Shown here: piece by piece, positions 1-9,192 of the stretch
How the letters are laid out: every line of letters starts with the position of its first letter
Numbering within the stretch: position 1 is the stretch's first letter
NCBI GenBank assembly: GCA_964497585.1
Contig: CAZCDS010000052.1
Span: forward strand, 1 to 47,506
Direction: 5' to 3'
Length of the DNA: 47,506 nucleotides
Source of the DNA: CAZCDS01 sp964497585
Lineage (GTDB): Bacteria > Desulfobacterota > Desulfomonilia > Desulfomonilales > Desulfomonilaceae
Translations under genes and position numbers: made by a program
The notes under the pieces: generated by a model
What the model saw: the letters and a program-made list of their open reading frames with translations, nothing else
The model's database searches: none
Told to the model about the DNA's origin: nothing

Positions 1-283
1 CAGCTCCGTTCACGAGGCAACCCATAATGGTACCCCTCAGCACGCAACTTGGTATAAGAAGGAGGAGCACTGCGAAACGACCATCTCCCTTAAGGTCCTT
101 GCATTGCTTTGCGGTACGGCGCTTCTCCACAACCGGATCGTACCCATGCGATCACCCCTCAGCCAACCTGCGGCAGGGCACCAATCTCCCGTCATGTGAC
201 GGGAGCCTCAAAGCAAATGGGATGACAAGAGTTGCATATTTTCTTGCAACGGGATCAATGGCCTGCTCTGCAACGAAGCGTTA
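1..283. other. Intergenic, no convincing gene
   Basis: No reading frame here has a credible ribosome binding site or recognisable protein. The stretch lies downstream of the minus-strand msrAB gene and contains one short perfect hairpin (186-205). Confidence 0.5.
186..205 (-). terminator. Hairpin downstream of msrAB
   Basis: A 9-bp perfect stem (arms 186-194 and 197-205) with a 2-nt loop lies about 80 nt past the msrAB stop codon. There is no clear U-tract, so it may protect an mRNA end or be a weak or factor-dependent terminator. Confidence 0.35.
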
Positions 284-1387
284 TCAATTGTGAGACGGGG
301 TCTCTCTTAAACGGCCTTTTGCTGCGAAGAGGCTCAGGTACTGGCCGTACCCCTCTTTTTCCAGGTCCTCCTTGGGCACAAAACGAAGTGCCGCAGAATT
401 TAAGCAGTATCGCAGGCCTGTGGGTGGAGGGCCATCTTTGAAGACGTGGCCCAAATGAGAGTCAGCGTGTTTGCTCCGAACCTCCGTCCGAACTGTGAAA
501 AGACTCCTGTCCTGTCGTTCGACGATATTGTCCGGCTCAAGGGGCTTGGTGAAGCTGGGCCATCCTGTGCCGGAGTCGTACTTATCGAGTGAACTGAAGA
601 GCGGCTCTCCGGAAACGACATCCACATAGATTCCAGCTCTCTTGTTGTTCCAGTACGCATTGTGGAATGCGGGCTCCGTGCCGCCTTCTTGAGTCACTTC
701 ATATTGCAGGGGAGCCAGCTTCTTTTTCAGCTCTTCTTTGCTCAAGGATCTTTTCGGATCATCCTTCTTGTCAGGTTTAGCACTCTTCATCGCATGCCCC
801 CATATTCGTTCAATAAATTGGTCTCTGCCTGATCTATACCGGTAATACTTGTACCGCAGCGGGTGCTTCTTGTAATAGTTCTGGTGATACTCTTCCGCCT
901 GAAAGAACGGAGAGGCCTTGATTACTTCAGTTACGATCGGCTTGTCAAACCTCCCGGATTCGGCGAGAGCTTTTTTTGAGCTCTCTGCCAACCTCTTCTG
1001 TTCAGCATCGTGGTAGAAAATGGCTGATCTGTATTCCGGCCCCCGATCGACGAATTGTCCCCCGGGATCCGTAGGATCTATTTGCCGCCAGAAGAGCTTA
1101 AGGAGGTCGGAATAGGACACCACGGATGGATCGTAGGTTATCTGCACTGCCTCAACATACCCTTTTTTCGCGTAATCCTCATACGTGGGATTGGGGCCCG
1201 TTCCAGCCGTGTAACCGGCGAGCACCTTGACAACGCCCTTCAGTTTCTGGAAAGGTGGCTGCATGCACCAGAAGCATCCACCGGCAAAAGTGGCTTTCTT
1301 GTAGTTTGTCCTTGCCCCCGCCTGAGTCCCCAGGAGAGCAAGGAGAACAACGCCTATGAAAAAGCTTTTCAGTAGTAGGGTATTCAT
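284..1387 (-). CDS. msrAB: Secreted bifunctional peptide methionine sulfoxide reductase MsrA/MsrB
   Basis: This 367-residue fusion reduces both the S (MsrA) and R (MsrB) forms of methionine sulfoxide in proteins. Residues 1-25 form a signal peptide, so it should act outside the cytoplasm. MsrA covers about 30-200, with the catalytic GCFWC motif (Cys38, Cys41). After a lysine-rich linker, MsrB covers about 215-345, with GWPSF, the SHLGHVF motif and the catalytic Cys327 in RYCLNS. The position that holds the resolving cysteine in many MsrB proteins (SGCGWPSF) is Thr273 here, and the protein has only three cysteines. The MsrB half also lacks the zinc-binding CxxC pairs of some homologues. A Met-rich secreted protein is encoded just upstream on the same strand, a likely substrate by inference. 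Family assignment is secure. Confidence 0.96.
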   Translation of the reverse strand: MNTLLLKSFFIGVVLLALLGTQAGARTNYKKATFAGGCFWCMQPPFQKLKGVVKVLAGYTAGTGPNPTYEDYAKKGYVEAVQITYDPSVVSYSDLLKLFWRQIDPTDPGGQFVDRGPEYRSAIFYHDAEQKRLAESSKKALAESGRFDKPIVTEVIKASPFFQAEEYHQNYYKKHPLRYKYYRYRSGRDQFIERIWGHAMKSAKPDKKDDPKRSLSKEELKKKLAPLQYEVTQEGGTEPAFHNAYWNNKRAGIYVDVVSGEPLFSSLDKYDSGTGWPSFTKPLEPDNIVERQDRSLFTVRTEVRSKHADSHLGHVFKDGPPPTGLRYCLNSAALRFVPKEDLEKEGYGQYLSLFAAKGRLRETPSHN

Positions 1388-1734
1388 GGTTCCAACCTCG
1401 ACTTCCGCACATTCCTTGGGGGAATGTAATCATTTTGGCATAATATGCAAAGACATTGAGGGCTCGGTCTTCACCCAGGTTCTTCTTCCCTTTCTTAAGT
1501 CACAGGTCCCGCTTGCGTCACGCGACTAGCTGAAAAGAGGAGGGAAGCGGGACGCCTCACCCAGTCTCATCGCGGTTTCTTAGACTAGGCTATCTCACTC
1601 TCGGACCGACAAGACGCCGCGTTCTCCTCCGTCTTCAGGCCGGTCGGCAGAGCCAGGGAAGGATTTCCGGGCCCTGCTGGTTTGGTTTGCTCGGCGAGGT
1701 TCGGCCAGGTGAGCCGTCACCTGCTGATTCGCCC
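1388..1734. other. Intergenic between msrAB and the Met-rich gene
   Basis: No coding signal was found. It presumably holds the msrAB leader and the end of the upstream transcript; no consensus promoter was clear enough to mark. Confidence 0.4.
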
Positions 1735-2124
1735 TTACTTTGTTTTCGTCATGCCCTTTTCGTCCATCATCTTCTCTTTTGTTTTCTTCATGTCCGTCTT
1801 TTTGCTGGTCTTGTTCATGTCGTCCGACATCTTCTTGGTTTCATCCTTCGTCGTTTGCATTGGCTTCTTCATCTTTTCGTCTTTCGCCATCCCTTTCTTG
1901 GTATCCATCATCTTCTTGGAGCCCTCGGTCATCGTTTTGCCGGTCTTTTCCATGTCTTTTTTCTTGTCCATCATCTTCTCTTGGGAGGAAGATTGGGACA
2001 TATCGCCCTTTCCCGACATGTCGTCACTTCCTGCCAGGACTTGACCGCTCAGCAGGAACGCGCAGGCCACGATGACCAGCAGGGCCGTGGGAATAATGTC
2101 GGATGCCTTGAAACGCATGCCCAT
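1735..2124 (-). CDS. Secreted methionine/lysine-rich protein (MXKDX-like)
   Basis: The protein has 129 residues. The start at 2124 is chosen because GAGAGGTG lies a few bases upstream and a signal peptide follows directly; the longer frame to 2208 has no such support. After the hydrophobic stretch ending in GQVLAG, the mature part of about 99 residues has 17 Met and about 28 Lys, with no Cys and no aromatic residue. It consists of loose repeats of the form M-x-K-K/D, such as EKMMDKKKDMEK. This resembles the 'pentapeptide MXKDX repeat' proteins and the Met-rich periplasmic peptide MrpX of Azospira, which scavenges hypochlorite and is repaired by a periplasmic Met-sulfoxide reductase. Here msrAB follows on the same strand. 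A metal-binding role is the main alternative. The protein is probably disordered. Confidence 0.8.
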   Translation of the reverse strand: MGMRFKASDIIPTALLVIVACAFLLSGQVLAGSDDMSGKGDMSQSSSQEKMMDKKKDMEKTGKTMTEGSKKMMDTKKGMAKDEKMKKPMQTTKDETKKMSDDMNKTSKKTDMKKTKEKMMDEKGMTKTK

Positions 2125-3049
2125 GAAACACCTCTCGAGAAAGTCTTCACCGGGATCTCTTCCGGCGACGGCCACCCTGCTTAGGCAGCGGTCGGTCCGT
2201 CCTTGCACTTGAGTGTACGCATCGTATGTAAAGGATGATTAAAGCAAGTATAAAGGTTTGGTAAAGTTCGAACCTCCCAGGACATTGCTTGCCCCCCTGG
2301 ACAGCAATTGAGAGAGACAGACGCCTGTCGAACCCGCCACCCTCGATATGCACTCTGGACAAAGAAGACAGATGGATGCGCGTTCAGATGACACTCTCTA
2401 CAGAAAGTACCCGCCGGAAACGTTTATGCCGTACCGTCGAACAGGAAGAGATCTGCTGTTACGCAACGACCTTTCGCACGAAAGCGCGCGTGAGAGCGTT
2501 GCCCGGGACACCAGGTACTGGAGAGATCGGACCGCATGGAACTCTGTTAGGACACACTCCTGATCATGTCTGCCTACAGTGTGGCAGGACCGCTTTGATG
2601 AAAGATCGCATCAACCGCGTGACAATCCCTCGCAAAGGAAGACCGGCGAAGAATATCCTGGAACGAAATCGGCAGCCGGCCATTCTTTTCTCCTTGCGTC
2701 TCTGAAATATTGCATGCGCACATATTTGGTGATACAAGAAAGTTCACAAAGGTGAATGCTGTCACCACTCAGTCTGAGACCGTGTGGGCCGGACCTCGCG
2801 CTCGTAACTTCCAGCGTACAAGACTTTTGCGGATCTGCTGGACTGGCATACAGAGAGCATGAGGCTCGTGAGACTCGCATTGCGATTCATGACGAAACCA
2901 GATCCGCTTGCAAGCAAGTGCTCTCATCCTGACGACAAGCTGTGAAATACTTGCCACGTCGTCCGCCGGACCGAGTGTTTATGCAACCATGCATGTGCAG
3001 GGTTTGAGGAATCTCACGCTGAAATGAGGAGAAAGGTCGAGACTGACCC
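2125..3049. other. Long divergent intergenic region
   Basis: About 925 bp separate the minus-strand Met-rich gene from the plus-strand response regulator. Several short frames exist (the longest plus-strand one is 2289-2705), but none has a good ribosome binding site or a recognisable protein, and both strands are equally open. It should hold the divergent promoters. A 13-bp string at 2270-2282 recurs as one arm of the hairpin at 25913. Confidence 0.45.
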
Positions 3050-3757
3050 ATGCAGCCAATTCTCATAGTTGAGGACGATAACAAAACGGCATCACTCGTG
3101 GCCCTGTACCTGGAAAAAGAAGGATTCCGGACGGTTATTGCCCACGACGGGGAGCAGGCCCTGGAGCTGGCGAGACTTCACCGACCCATGTTTGTCATAC
3201 TTGATCTGATGCTTCCCCTCGTGGACGGTTGGGAAGTGTGCAGGCAACTTAGACAAACGTCGGATGTTCCCATCTTAATGCTCAGTGCCAGAGAGGAGGA
3301 AATTGACCGGGTGTCAGGTCTAACCCTGGGAGCGGATGATTATGTCGTTAAGCCGTTCAGTCCCTTGGAATTGGTTGCACGCGTGAAGGCGATTCTGAGA
3401 AGGGTTCGATCGGAACGTTCCCCCCGCGTTGGAGTATTTTCTCTTGGAGACCTGGTCCTGGACACAGAAAAGCGAAAGGTGACTGTGAAAGGCCGACGGG
3501 TTGTCCTGACGCCTCACGAATTCACCATATTAAAAAGCCTCATGTCAGCGCCCGGAAAAGTGTTTACGCGTGACGAACTCCTTTCGCGGCTTTATCCGAT
3601 GGACGAAGTAACGGTGGTAGACCGGGTCGTGGACGTTCACGTTGGCAAACTCAGACAAAAAATCGAGATTGATCCATCCAATCCTCGATACGTGTTGACG
3701 GTCAGAGGCGTGGGATATCAGTTCTCCGAGGACACCGAACTGTCGGAAGGAGGATAG
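3050..3757 (+). CDS. OmpR-family response regulator
   Basis: This 235-residue DNA-binding regulator is the output half of a two-component system. The receiver domain (about 1-120) has the acidic pair at Glu8-Asp9, phospho-acceptor Asp52 in ILDLMLP, and the conserved lysine in VVKPFSP near 102. A winged-helix Trans_reg_C domain (about 135-225) ends with RGVGYQF, typical of the OmpR/PhoB class. Its stop is 4 nt before the kinase start, so the two are co-translated. It is divergent from the Met-rich/msrAB pair, so control of that pair is possible but not shown. Confidence 0.93.
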   Translation: MQPILIVEDDNKTASLVALYLEKEGFRTVIAHDGEQALELARLHRPMFVILDLMLPLVDGWEVCRQLRQTSDVPILMLSAREEEIDRVSGLTLGADDYVVKPFSPLELVARVKAILRRVRSERSPRVGVFSLGDLVLDTEKRKVTVKGRRVVLTPHEFTILKSLMSAPGKVFTRDELLSRLYPMDEVTVVDRVVDVHVGKLRQKIEIDPSNPRYVLTVRGVGYQFSEDTELSEGG

Positions 3758-3761
3758 AACA

Positions 3762-4826
3762 ATGAAACAGAGCCTCCTCTGGAAGCTCCTCGGGATCAAC
3801 GTTCTGGTTATCGGTTTTGTGATGTTTATAGTCTGGCTTGCCGTCGACTTCCTCTCGGCAAATTACTTTGTCACTCTGATGAAACATTATAACATTTCTC
3901 CTGTTTCCAGCCATCGGATGTTTGTCGATTCGGTACACAGATACCTCATATGGGCTAGCCTGGCAGCGGTTTTTCTAGCCGTTATGCTGAGCTTCATTCT
4001 GACAAGAAGAGTACTGGGCCCTCTCACCCGCATGGCCGACATAACGGTTCGGCTGGCTTCGGGCGATTATTCCAGCAGGGTACCGATACGTTCTCACGAT
4101 GAAGTGGGCCGGTTGGCTGAAGCATTCAACCATATGGCCGAGAGTCTCAACGCGGTCGAAAATCTGAGGAAAAACATGTTGATCAGTGTGGCCCATGAAC
4201 TCCGCACGCCTCTCACAAACATTCAGGGATATCTGGAAGCCTTGCTGGACGGAGTCGTGCCTGCCTCTCGGGAAACGTTTGAACTGCTTTTGGAGGAGGC
4301 GTTGCGGCTCGCGGATCTGGTGGAGAGTATTCTTCGGCTATCCAAAGCGGATGCAGCGAGGGCTGATCTGCACAAGGCGGATATCCGCGTTGCGGAAGTG
4401 ATAGACCAGGTGCTGGAAACGTTTCGAACACAATTGCAGGCCAAACACGTTACTGTAGAACGCCGCTATGGTGAGGGTGATATTCCGTTGCGGGCTGACC
4501 CCGGGAAGCTAACGCAGGTGATGAATAATCTGATTCACAACGCGGTCCAGTACACCGACAGCGGGGGGATCCTCCGGATTTCCATTGAACAGACAGATGG
4601 AGCAGTCAAGGTCATGTTCGCCAATTCCGGTGGCGACCTGTCCGAAGAGGACGTTCCGTTCATCTTTGAACGTTTCTATCGTGGCGAGAAATCGCGGTCC
4701 CGTGAACACGGTGGCGCGGGAATCGGCTTGGCCATCGTCAAGGAATTGATCGAAGCGCACGATGGGAGTGTTGGAGCGGAGCTCGCCAACGGCGAAACAC
4801 GCGTCTGGTATTCCCTGCCGAAGTAA
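3762..4826 (+). CDS. HAMP-domain sensor histidine kinase
   Basis: This 354-residue inner-membrane kinase is the partner of the preceding regulator. It has two membrane segments (about 8-30 and 62-82) around a short periplasmic loop of about 30 residues. HAMP follows at about 82-135, then HisKA with phospho-acceptor His145 in SVAHELRTPL, then HATPase_c with the N-box NNLIHNAVQYT and the GAGIGLAIVKEL ATP-lid motif. GGAGG at the 3' end of the regulator gene serves as the ribosome binding site. The small sensor loop suggests detection of a membrane or small-molecule signal; the signal cannot be read from sequence. Confidence 0.93.
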   Translation: MKQSLLWKLLGINVLVIGFVMFIVWLAVDFLSANYFVTLMKHYNISPVSSHRMFVDSVHRYLIWASLAAVFLAVMLSFILTRRVLGPLTRMADITVRLASGDYSSRVPIRSHDEVGRLAEAFNHMAESLNAVENLRKNMLISVAHELRTPLTNIQGYLEALLDGVVPASRETFELLLEEALRLADLVESILRLSKADAARADLHKADIRVAEVIDQVLETFRTQLQAKHVTVERRYGEGDIPLRADPGKLTQVMNNLIHNAVQYTDSGGILRISIEQTDGAVKVMFANSGGDLSEEDVPFIFERFYRGEKSRSREHGGAGIGLAIVKELIEAHDGSVGAELANGETRVWYSLPK

Positions 4827-5058
4827 TCAGAGCCTGACATTTCGGACGACTGGGGTTGTCAACGAGGCCGGGTTTGCTTGATACCAGTTGAGTGGTATCA
4901 GGTCGAGAAGCACGGATGGGGAAACCGGTTGACGATTTTAGTATTGGTATGATAGGATCGATAATTAGTGACAAAAACCTTATTGAGTGGTTCTCAGCTT
5001 GCAGCCCCATTATCCAGGGATGGGGACGTCGGTTTTCCTTCACAGGAGGAAGGCAACC

Positions 5059-5778
5059 ATGCGAATCTTAGGCTTGGTTCTAATGATCGTCGGAATTGCC
5101 TTTGAGATCTTACTTGCACTAGCACTGCTTGGCGGGGGCAAGAATTTATTCTGGGGTTTCATATTTGCTGGCGGGCTGATCGCCGGAGGCTGGAAACTTA
5201 GATCATACGGCAAGGGCATCAGACAGGAGGAACCCGTAGCAGCCCCGGCCGAGGCAACCCCCAAATCACCGCCGCCACAGTCTCCAACAGCGGAATTGCC
5301 CATCACCCAGGACGTATCTTTCGCGTTGGTGCGCCAGCGGGCGCGATGGCGGCGCACAACAGCGATCATAATCGCTTGCGGCCTAGTGTTCTTCTTGGTC
5401 TTGGCAGAAGGCATTCCTTTAGCCGTATCGACTCCAACCAGGCACGAACCATTCTCCTTTTTGATTGCTTCGTTCGGCCTATTCTTGGGGCTTTTTTTCG
5501 CCGCGGTTCATGTGTTCCAACGCGAACTGCCCGTGCGGAGAGATCTCCGCGATGCCACCTACCTCCGAACCAGCGGTCCCGTGCAGGTAGTCTCCGTGTT
5601 AGGCGGCTGGTTGTTGCGACTGGCCGATCGAGCGTTCTTTGTCTATCGTCCTTGGTTGAAAGTCCTCCTTAATCTCAGATGGGCGACGGTGGACTACAGC
5701 AGGCATGCGCACGTGATCTTCGAGATACGGGATTCGGCCGGTCAAGTTGTTTACTCGGCCATCCGTGCTATTGAGTAA
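5059..5778 (+). CDS. Hypothetical four-helix membrane protein
   Basis: The protein has 239 residues and its family is not recognised. The start at 5059 is chosen because AGGAGG lies just upstream and a hydrophobic N-terminus begins there; the open frame runs back to 4987. Two membrane segments (about 1-25 and 30-48) are followed by a Pro/Ala-rich linker (about 55-90). Two more segments come at about 100-125 and 130-150, and then a soluble C-terminal domain of about 85 residues. It lies 230 bp after the two-component system on the same strand, probably with its own promoter. Confidence 0.75.
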   Translation: MRILGLVLMIVGIAFEILLALALLGGGKNLFWGFIFAGGLIAGGWKLRSYGKGIRQEEPVAAPAEATPKSPPPQSPTAELPITQDVSFALVRQRARWRRTTAIIIACGLVFFLVLAEGIPLAVSTPTRHEPFSFLIASFGLFLGLFFAAVHVFQRELPVRRDLRDATYLRTSGPVQVVSVLGGWLLRLADRAFFVYRPWLKVLLNLRWATVDYSRHAHVIFEIRDSAGQVVYSAIRAIE

Positions 5779-5834
5779 GATGGATTTGAAAGAATGGCTT
5801 GTCGCTTTTCCCCCCCTTTGGTGATATTGTCTGC

Positions 5835-7033
5835 AATTATGCCGCGGTCTTGCCATTTCGGGGCGTTTGACTCAGAATCCGGTCGCTCCACAGTCCTCGT
5901 GGGACCCGAAAAGACCCCGAATGGTCCCTCAAGAGGCAAGAGGCAGGCAAAATCGTCGTCAAGTTGATGAAAACAGCCCTTTTCTCCTTGTTCCGAGCGT
6001 ACTTCATCCTCAGCCACTCCGTCAAACGTTTTTCCAGCCTGGTCATTACTGGAACACAGCTTGGTAATGTCGAGCCAAAGGAAACGCAGAAGCCACGTGA
6101 ACCTGCCAATTCGGACTGTGATACCCGACTTTCGCTCCGACCTTGATCAGACGCTTGATGAACCACTCGATTGATCGTTTGACCGCCTCTCCCGAAAGGT
6201 AGAATTGCCGAAGGATGTGCAGGAGGTTGTACGCCGGCACTCCCATGAGCAAGCGGGCCTGATTGGCCGCGAACCGGCGGCAACTCGTCTTGTCCCAGCG
6301 CAGCGTGTCCTTCCCCTCTTTGATCCGGTTCTCAACGTCTCCCCGCCCGTCGTACACCTTGACCACTTTCCCGGCAGGGAGCTTGGAAGTGGTCACGATG
6401 AATCCGATCCGTGGGAAGAGTTCCCCGTCGGCCCACTCGATCTTGGCGACCGCTCTGCGCTCTTTGTCCCATGTCTGTGGCCGGTACCGCAGATCAACCA
6501 GCCTGATCTGAATCCCGCTCTGGGGAGGCCGCCCCACGGGGCGGGTCAGGTACGGGTCGAGCAGCCTGTTCAGGACCGCATTGGCGGGGAGCCTGATGAG
6601 GTACGTGACGCGTTCTCCTTCGCAATACTCGTACACCGCTGGATCGGCAAAGGCCGCGTCGCCCCGTAGCCAGAAGAGAACGAACCGTGAGCGATACCGC
6701 CGCACAATCGGATCGAGAAATTCCAGAATGCCGTCGGCCAAGTGAACGTTGCCCGGTCTGAGCTTCGCCCCCAGGCAGTCCCCATCGCACCCAAGATGCC
6801 GAAACGCTCGTCTATCTCCCTCAGCAAGAGAAAACCTGTGTCCGAGGCGATCTTGGCCCCTTGAAAATCTATCATGATGGAACGGTCAAATTGTGGGCGA
6901 ATTGTTTCTTTTGGCTCTTCACCACTTTCGTGCATCCGATTACCCTTAGCGCCAGTTCATTTTCCTGACCATATCAAATGGTTGACCGCAAGAACATACT
7001 TTTTCTTGTCTAGCCGCGGAATAATCCGGGGTT
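5835..7033 (-). mobile_element. Degenerate IS1380-family element, internally deleted
   Basis: The element runs from a left end at about 7015-7033 (minus-strand reading CCCCGGATTATTCCGCG) to a right end at about 5835-5850 (ATTATGCCGCGG). The ends form an imperfect inverted repeat. The left end and 5' leader match those of the shorter element at 22977-23667. At about 1.2 kb it is shorter than a full IS1380-type element (about 1.6-1.7 kb) because the middle of the transposase is missing. No target-site duplication was evident. Confidence 0.75.
6046..6935 (-). pseudogene. IS1380-family transposase, deleted and frameshifted
   Basis: The N-terminal part (from 6935) carries the family's opening motif IMIDFQGAKIASDTGFLLLRE and stays in frame to about 6780. 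It then joins, in a different frame, a segment reading GAKLRPGNVHLADG that continues with the C-terminal two-thirds to the stop at 6046. That part includes GDAAFADP (DDE-type core) and the RQFYLSGEAVKRSIEWFIKR tail. Roughly 130 residues between the two parts are missing compared with intact members. It cannot encode a working transposase without both a frameshift and the lost segment. Confidence 0.85.
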
Positions 7034-7065
7034 GAATCGACGCATTGGATTCTCGCTAAGGTGCT

Positions 7066-7264
7066 CTAGTCGACATAGAAGTTGTAGTGGACAACCATCT
7101 GGTTGGTCTTTCGCCGGCCATATTCAACGGCGTTGCCATTCGGGGAACGGGCACGCAGGAAGTGCAGTTCAATGAGCAACGTTGCTTTTTTCAGCCACTT
7201 GCGAACCTTAGGCGCCTTGGGATAGCGGACGCTATCCGTAATCATGTGGATCTTTGTGCTGCCC
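7066..7264 (-). pseudogene. IS630-family transposase C-terminal fragment
   Basis: One continuous minus-strand frame of about 65 residues reads KIHMITDSVRYPKAPKVRKW, then a conserved-looking IELHFLRARSP and NAVEYGRRK stretch ending in HYNFYVD. This fits the end of IS630/Tc1-type DDE transposases (D-N-x-x-x-H, WL, HFLPaYSPdLNavE). Key residues have changed: the LN before AVE is GN, and the Asn after Asp is Ser. The N-terminal part is absent, because an in-frame stop lies just upstream. Confidence 0.6.
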
Positions 7265-7799
7265 TAATATCGGACCAACTGATTGAGAAAAAGGAGAGAA
7301 GTGTCTGCTTTGAAGCCCTCGGCGAGCCGGCGTGCCATTTTGCACTCTCGCCGATTCATACCGCCCCCATCGCTTTCTTGCTTTTGATTACAGGAACTTC
7401 GAGAACCACTGTCCCGATCCTTGTGACGGCGCAGCTTCTATGGGCGGCGCCGACCTGCCGAAACACTGCTGTCTCCTGATGCAGCGCTACATCTGAACAA
7501 GCCCATTGTCTTTGACATGCTCAGCGAAATCACCGATAATGTGAAACCGCATAGGGGAAAGAAGGCTGCATAATCAAACCCAAGTGTAGTTTATGGACAG
7601 GGAACCGTTCACGTGAGTGCCAGCAAGACTTTGCAGCGCTCTTTGCGGTCGCCTGGCAGGGCCAAAAAGGTCGTGATGGCAGGAAACGGTTAGGATCGGC
7701 TCTTTCGGAGGACCGCCCACGGCCGCGGTTGTCGGCAAGAGCACGCGCCAAGGGTCCCACCAGCGGGAAATACTTCTAGATGGCTGTTGGAGTGCATCC
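7265..7799. other. Intergenic, probably IS debris
   Basis: No convincing gene on either strand. It lies between the IS630 fragment and the chimeric glycosyltransferase pseudogene, so it is probably scrap left by element insertion and deletion. Confidence 0.4.
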
Positions 7800-9078
7800 T
7801 TGATAATACTCCACATTATGGGAGGACTGGGCAACCAGATGTTTCAGTATGCGGCGGGAATGAGCCTCGCGATACGACTGAACACGCCCTTCAAGTTGGA
7901 TGTGAGTTGGTTCGCACAGCAGCAAAAGCGTTACTATGGTCTATCCTATTTCGACTTGTACCCCAGTTTTGCCACGTCAGTGGAAACGGACCTCCGTGCA
8001 CGGATCGTGGATGCCGGATACGCCATAAGGTATGTCCCGGATGCGTTCATGCACCACAAGCACGCCCCGAGCCTCCATTATCGAAACGAGCAGAGAGGCC
8101 TCTTTGACAGATTCGCACTAATTAAGAATCATGCCTACTTTGGGCTCAAGTTCCCTCAGCACTCCAAAGACGACCCTCTGGAAAAAGTGCTCGTCGACTC
8201 ACTCGATTTTGCTGAAGAGCATCGGAAATGCATTGACAATGACTGTAAGAGAGGCATCCTCACTGAGGAGGACGTCAAAAGGTTCTCCTCCTATGCCGAA
8301 CAAGCCCTATTCGAAGGGCTGCGGGGGGGACTCTTCCGAGAGAGAAAGCTGCTAAGGCCTGAGAAGATCACGGAATACTCCTCTCCTTACAAACCGTTCG
8401 GGACTCTCATGGCTCCGAAGGAAAAGATCTCGCTTTGTATCATCAACGGCCTCTTCGATTCCCCTGAACGGGATTCCGGGACTGCTTTCGATCGTGAACT
8501 GGCATTTGCAGCCGCCGCGTTGGGGCACAATGTGCATGCGGTAACCCTTGGCTCTCATGAGATCAGGGTAGACTTTGAAGAGGGCATCTGGGTTCATCAT
8601 GTCGTTCCATCCGGCCCGAAAAAGCCTCCACCCCTTTGGCTTCCCCACATTCCCGAAGGCCTCTGGGAACAGTCCCGTGCAATGTATGAAGAGGCGGTCC
8701 GTCTAAGCGAGCGACAGCAAATTCACATCTTCCAGTGGGCTATCAACGGATTGGAGGGAGTTGCGTCACTGATCGAGCAACGTTTTGTGAATGTGCTGTC
8801 CATGCTCTCGATTTCGGAAACCGCATCGTGGCAATACAGCGAAAAGGAGCGATCAGCACGTATCAAACGATCGAGGGAAGAACGTGCAGGCGGAGAGATT
8901 CTGCCTGGAGAACACGCCGTACTTGCTGGTTCACGACCGTTGCGTGGTACAGTCGGTCGGCAGAAGATTAGGGCTGACCATTCCCGACTTGAGGATCTGC
9001 TTGGCGGCTTCGGAAAGTGAGAACGTGAACTCCCGCAGCGGCCGGTTGATCGCGTCCTCGATTTCTACGGACGGATAG
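7800..9078 (+). pseudogene. Chimeric glycosyltransferase remnant (GT11 / GT2 / GT4)
   Basis: The open frame 7800-9020 (406 residues, TTG start) joins parts of unrelated enzymes. Residues 1 to about 55 match the start of GT11 alpha-1,2-fucosyltransferases (MGGLGNQMFQYAAG). About 62-200 resemble the end of a GT2 domain (LRARIVDAGYAIRYVPDAF, then HHKHAPS). About 208-335 are the N-terminal half of a GT4 domain (DFEEGIWVHHVVPSG). After about 8790 the GT4-like sequence seems to continue in another frame up to 9078 (ERFCLENTPYLLVHDRCVV), so a frameshift is likely. No domain is complete: GT11 lacks its donor site and GT2 its DxD region. This is best read as a deletion scar through a glycan locus, not an active enzyme. 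Confidence 0.7.
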
Positions 9079-9192
9079 TCCGGCTGAGGTATCGGTCCGG
9101 TATTGACAGTAGCACGGTGCCGGCTAATTGAAAGAAACCACAACTCCCGGTCGAGTTCTGTGGCAGAAGAAAAGGAGGGTCCGCAGACAGGC

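Noticed and set aside
2289..2705. 138-codon frame in the divergent gap
   Set aside because: Starts TTG with no ribosome binding site, and both strands are open. Not convincing, though not excluded.
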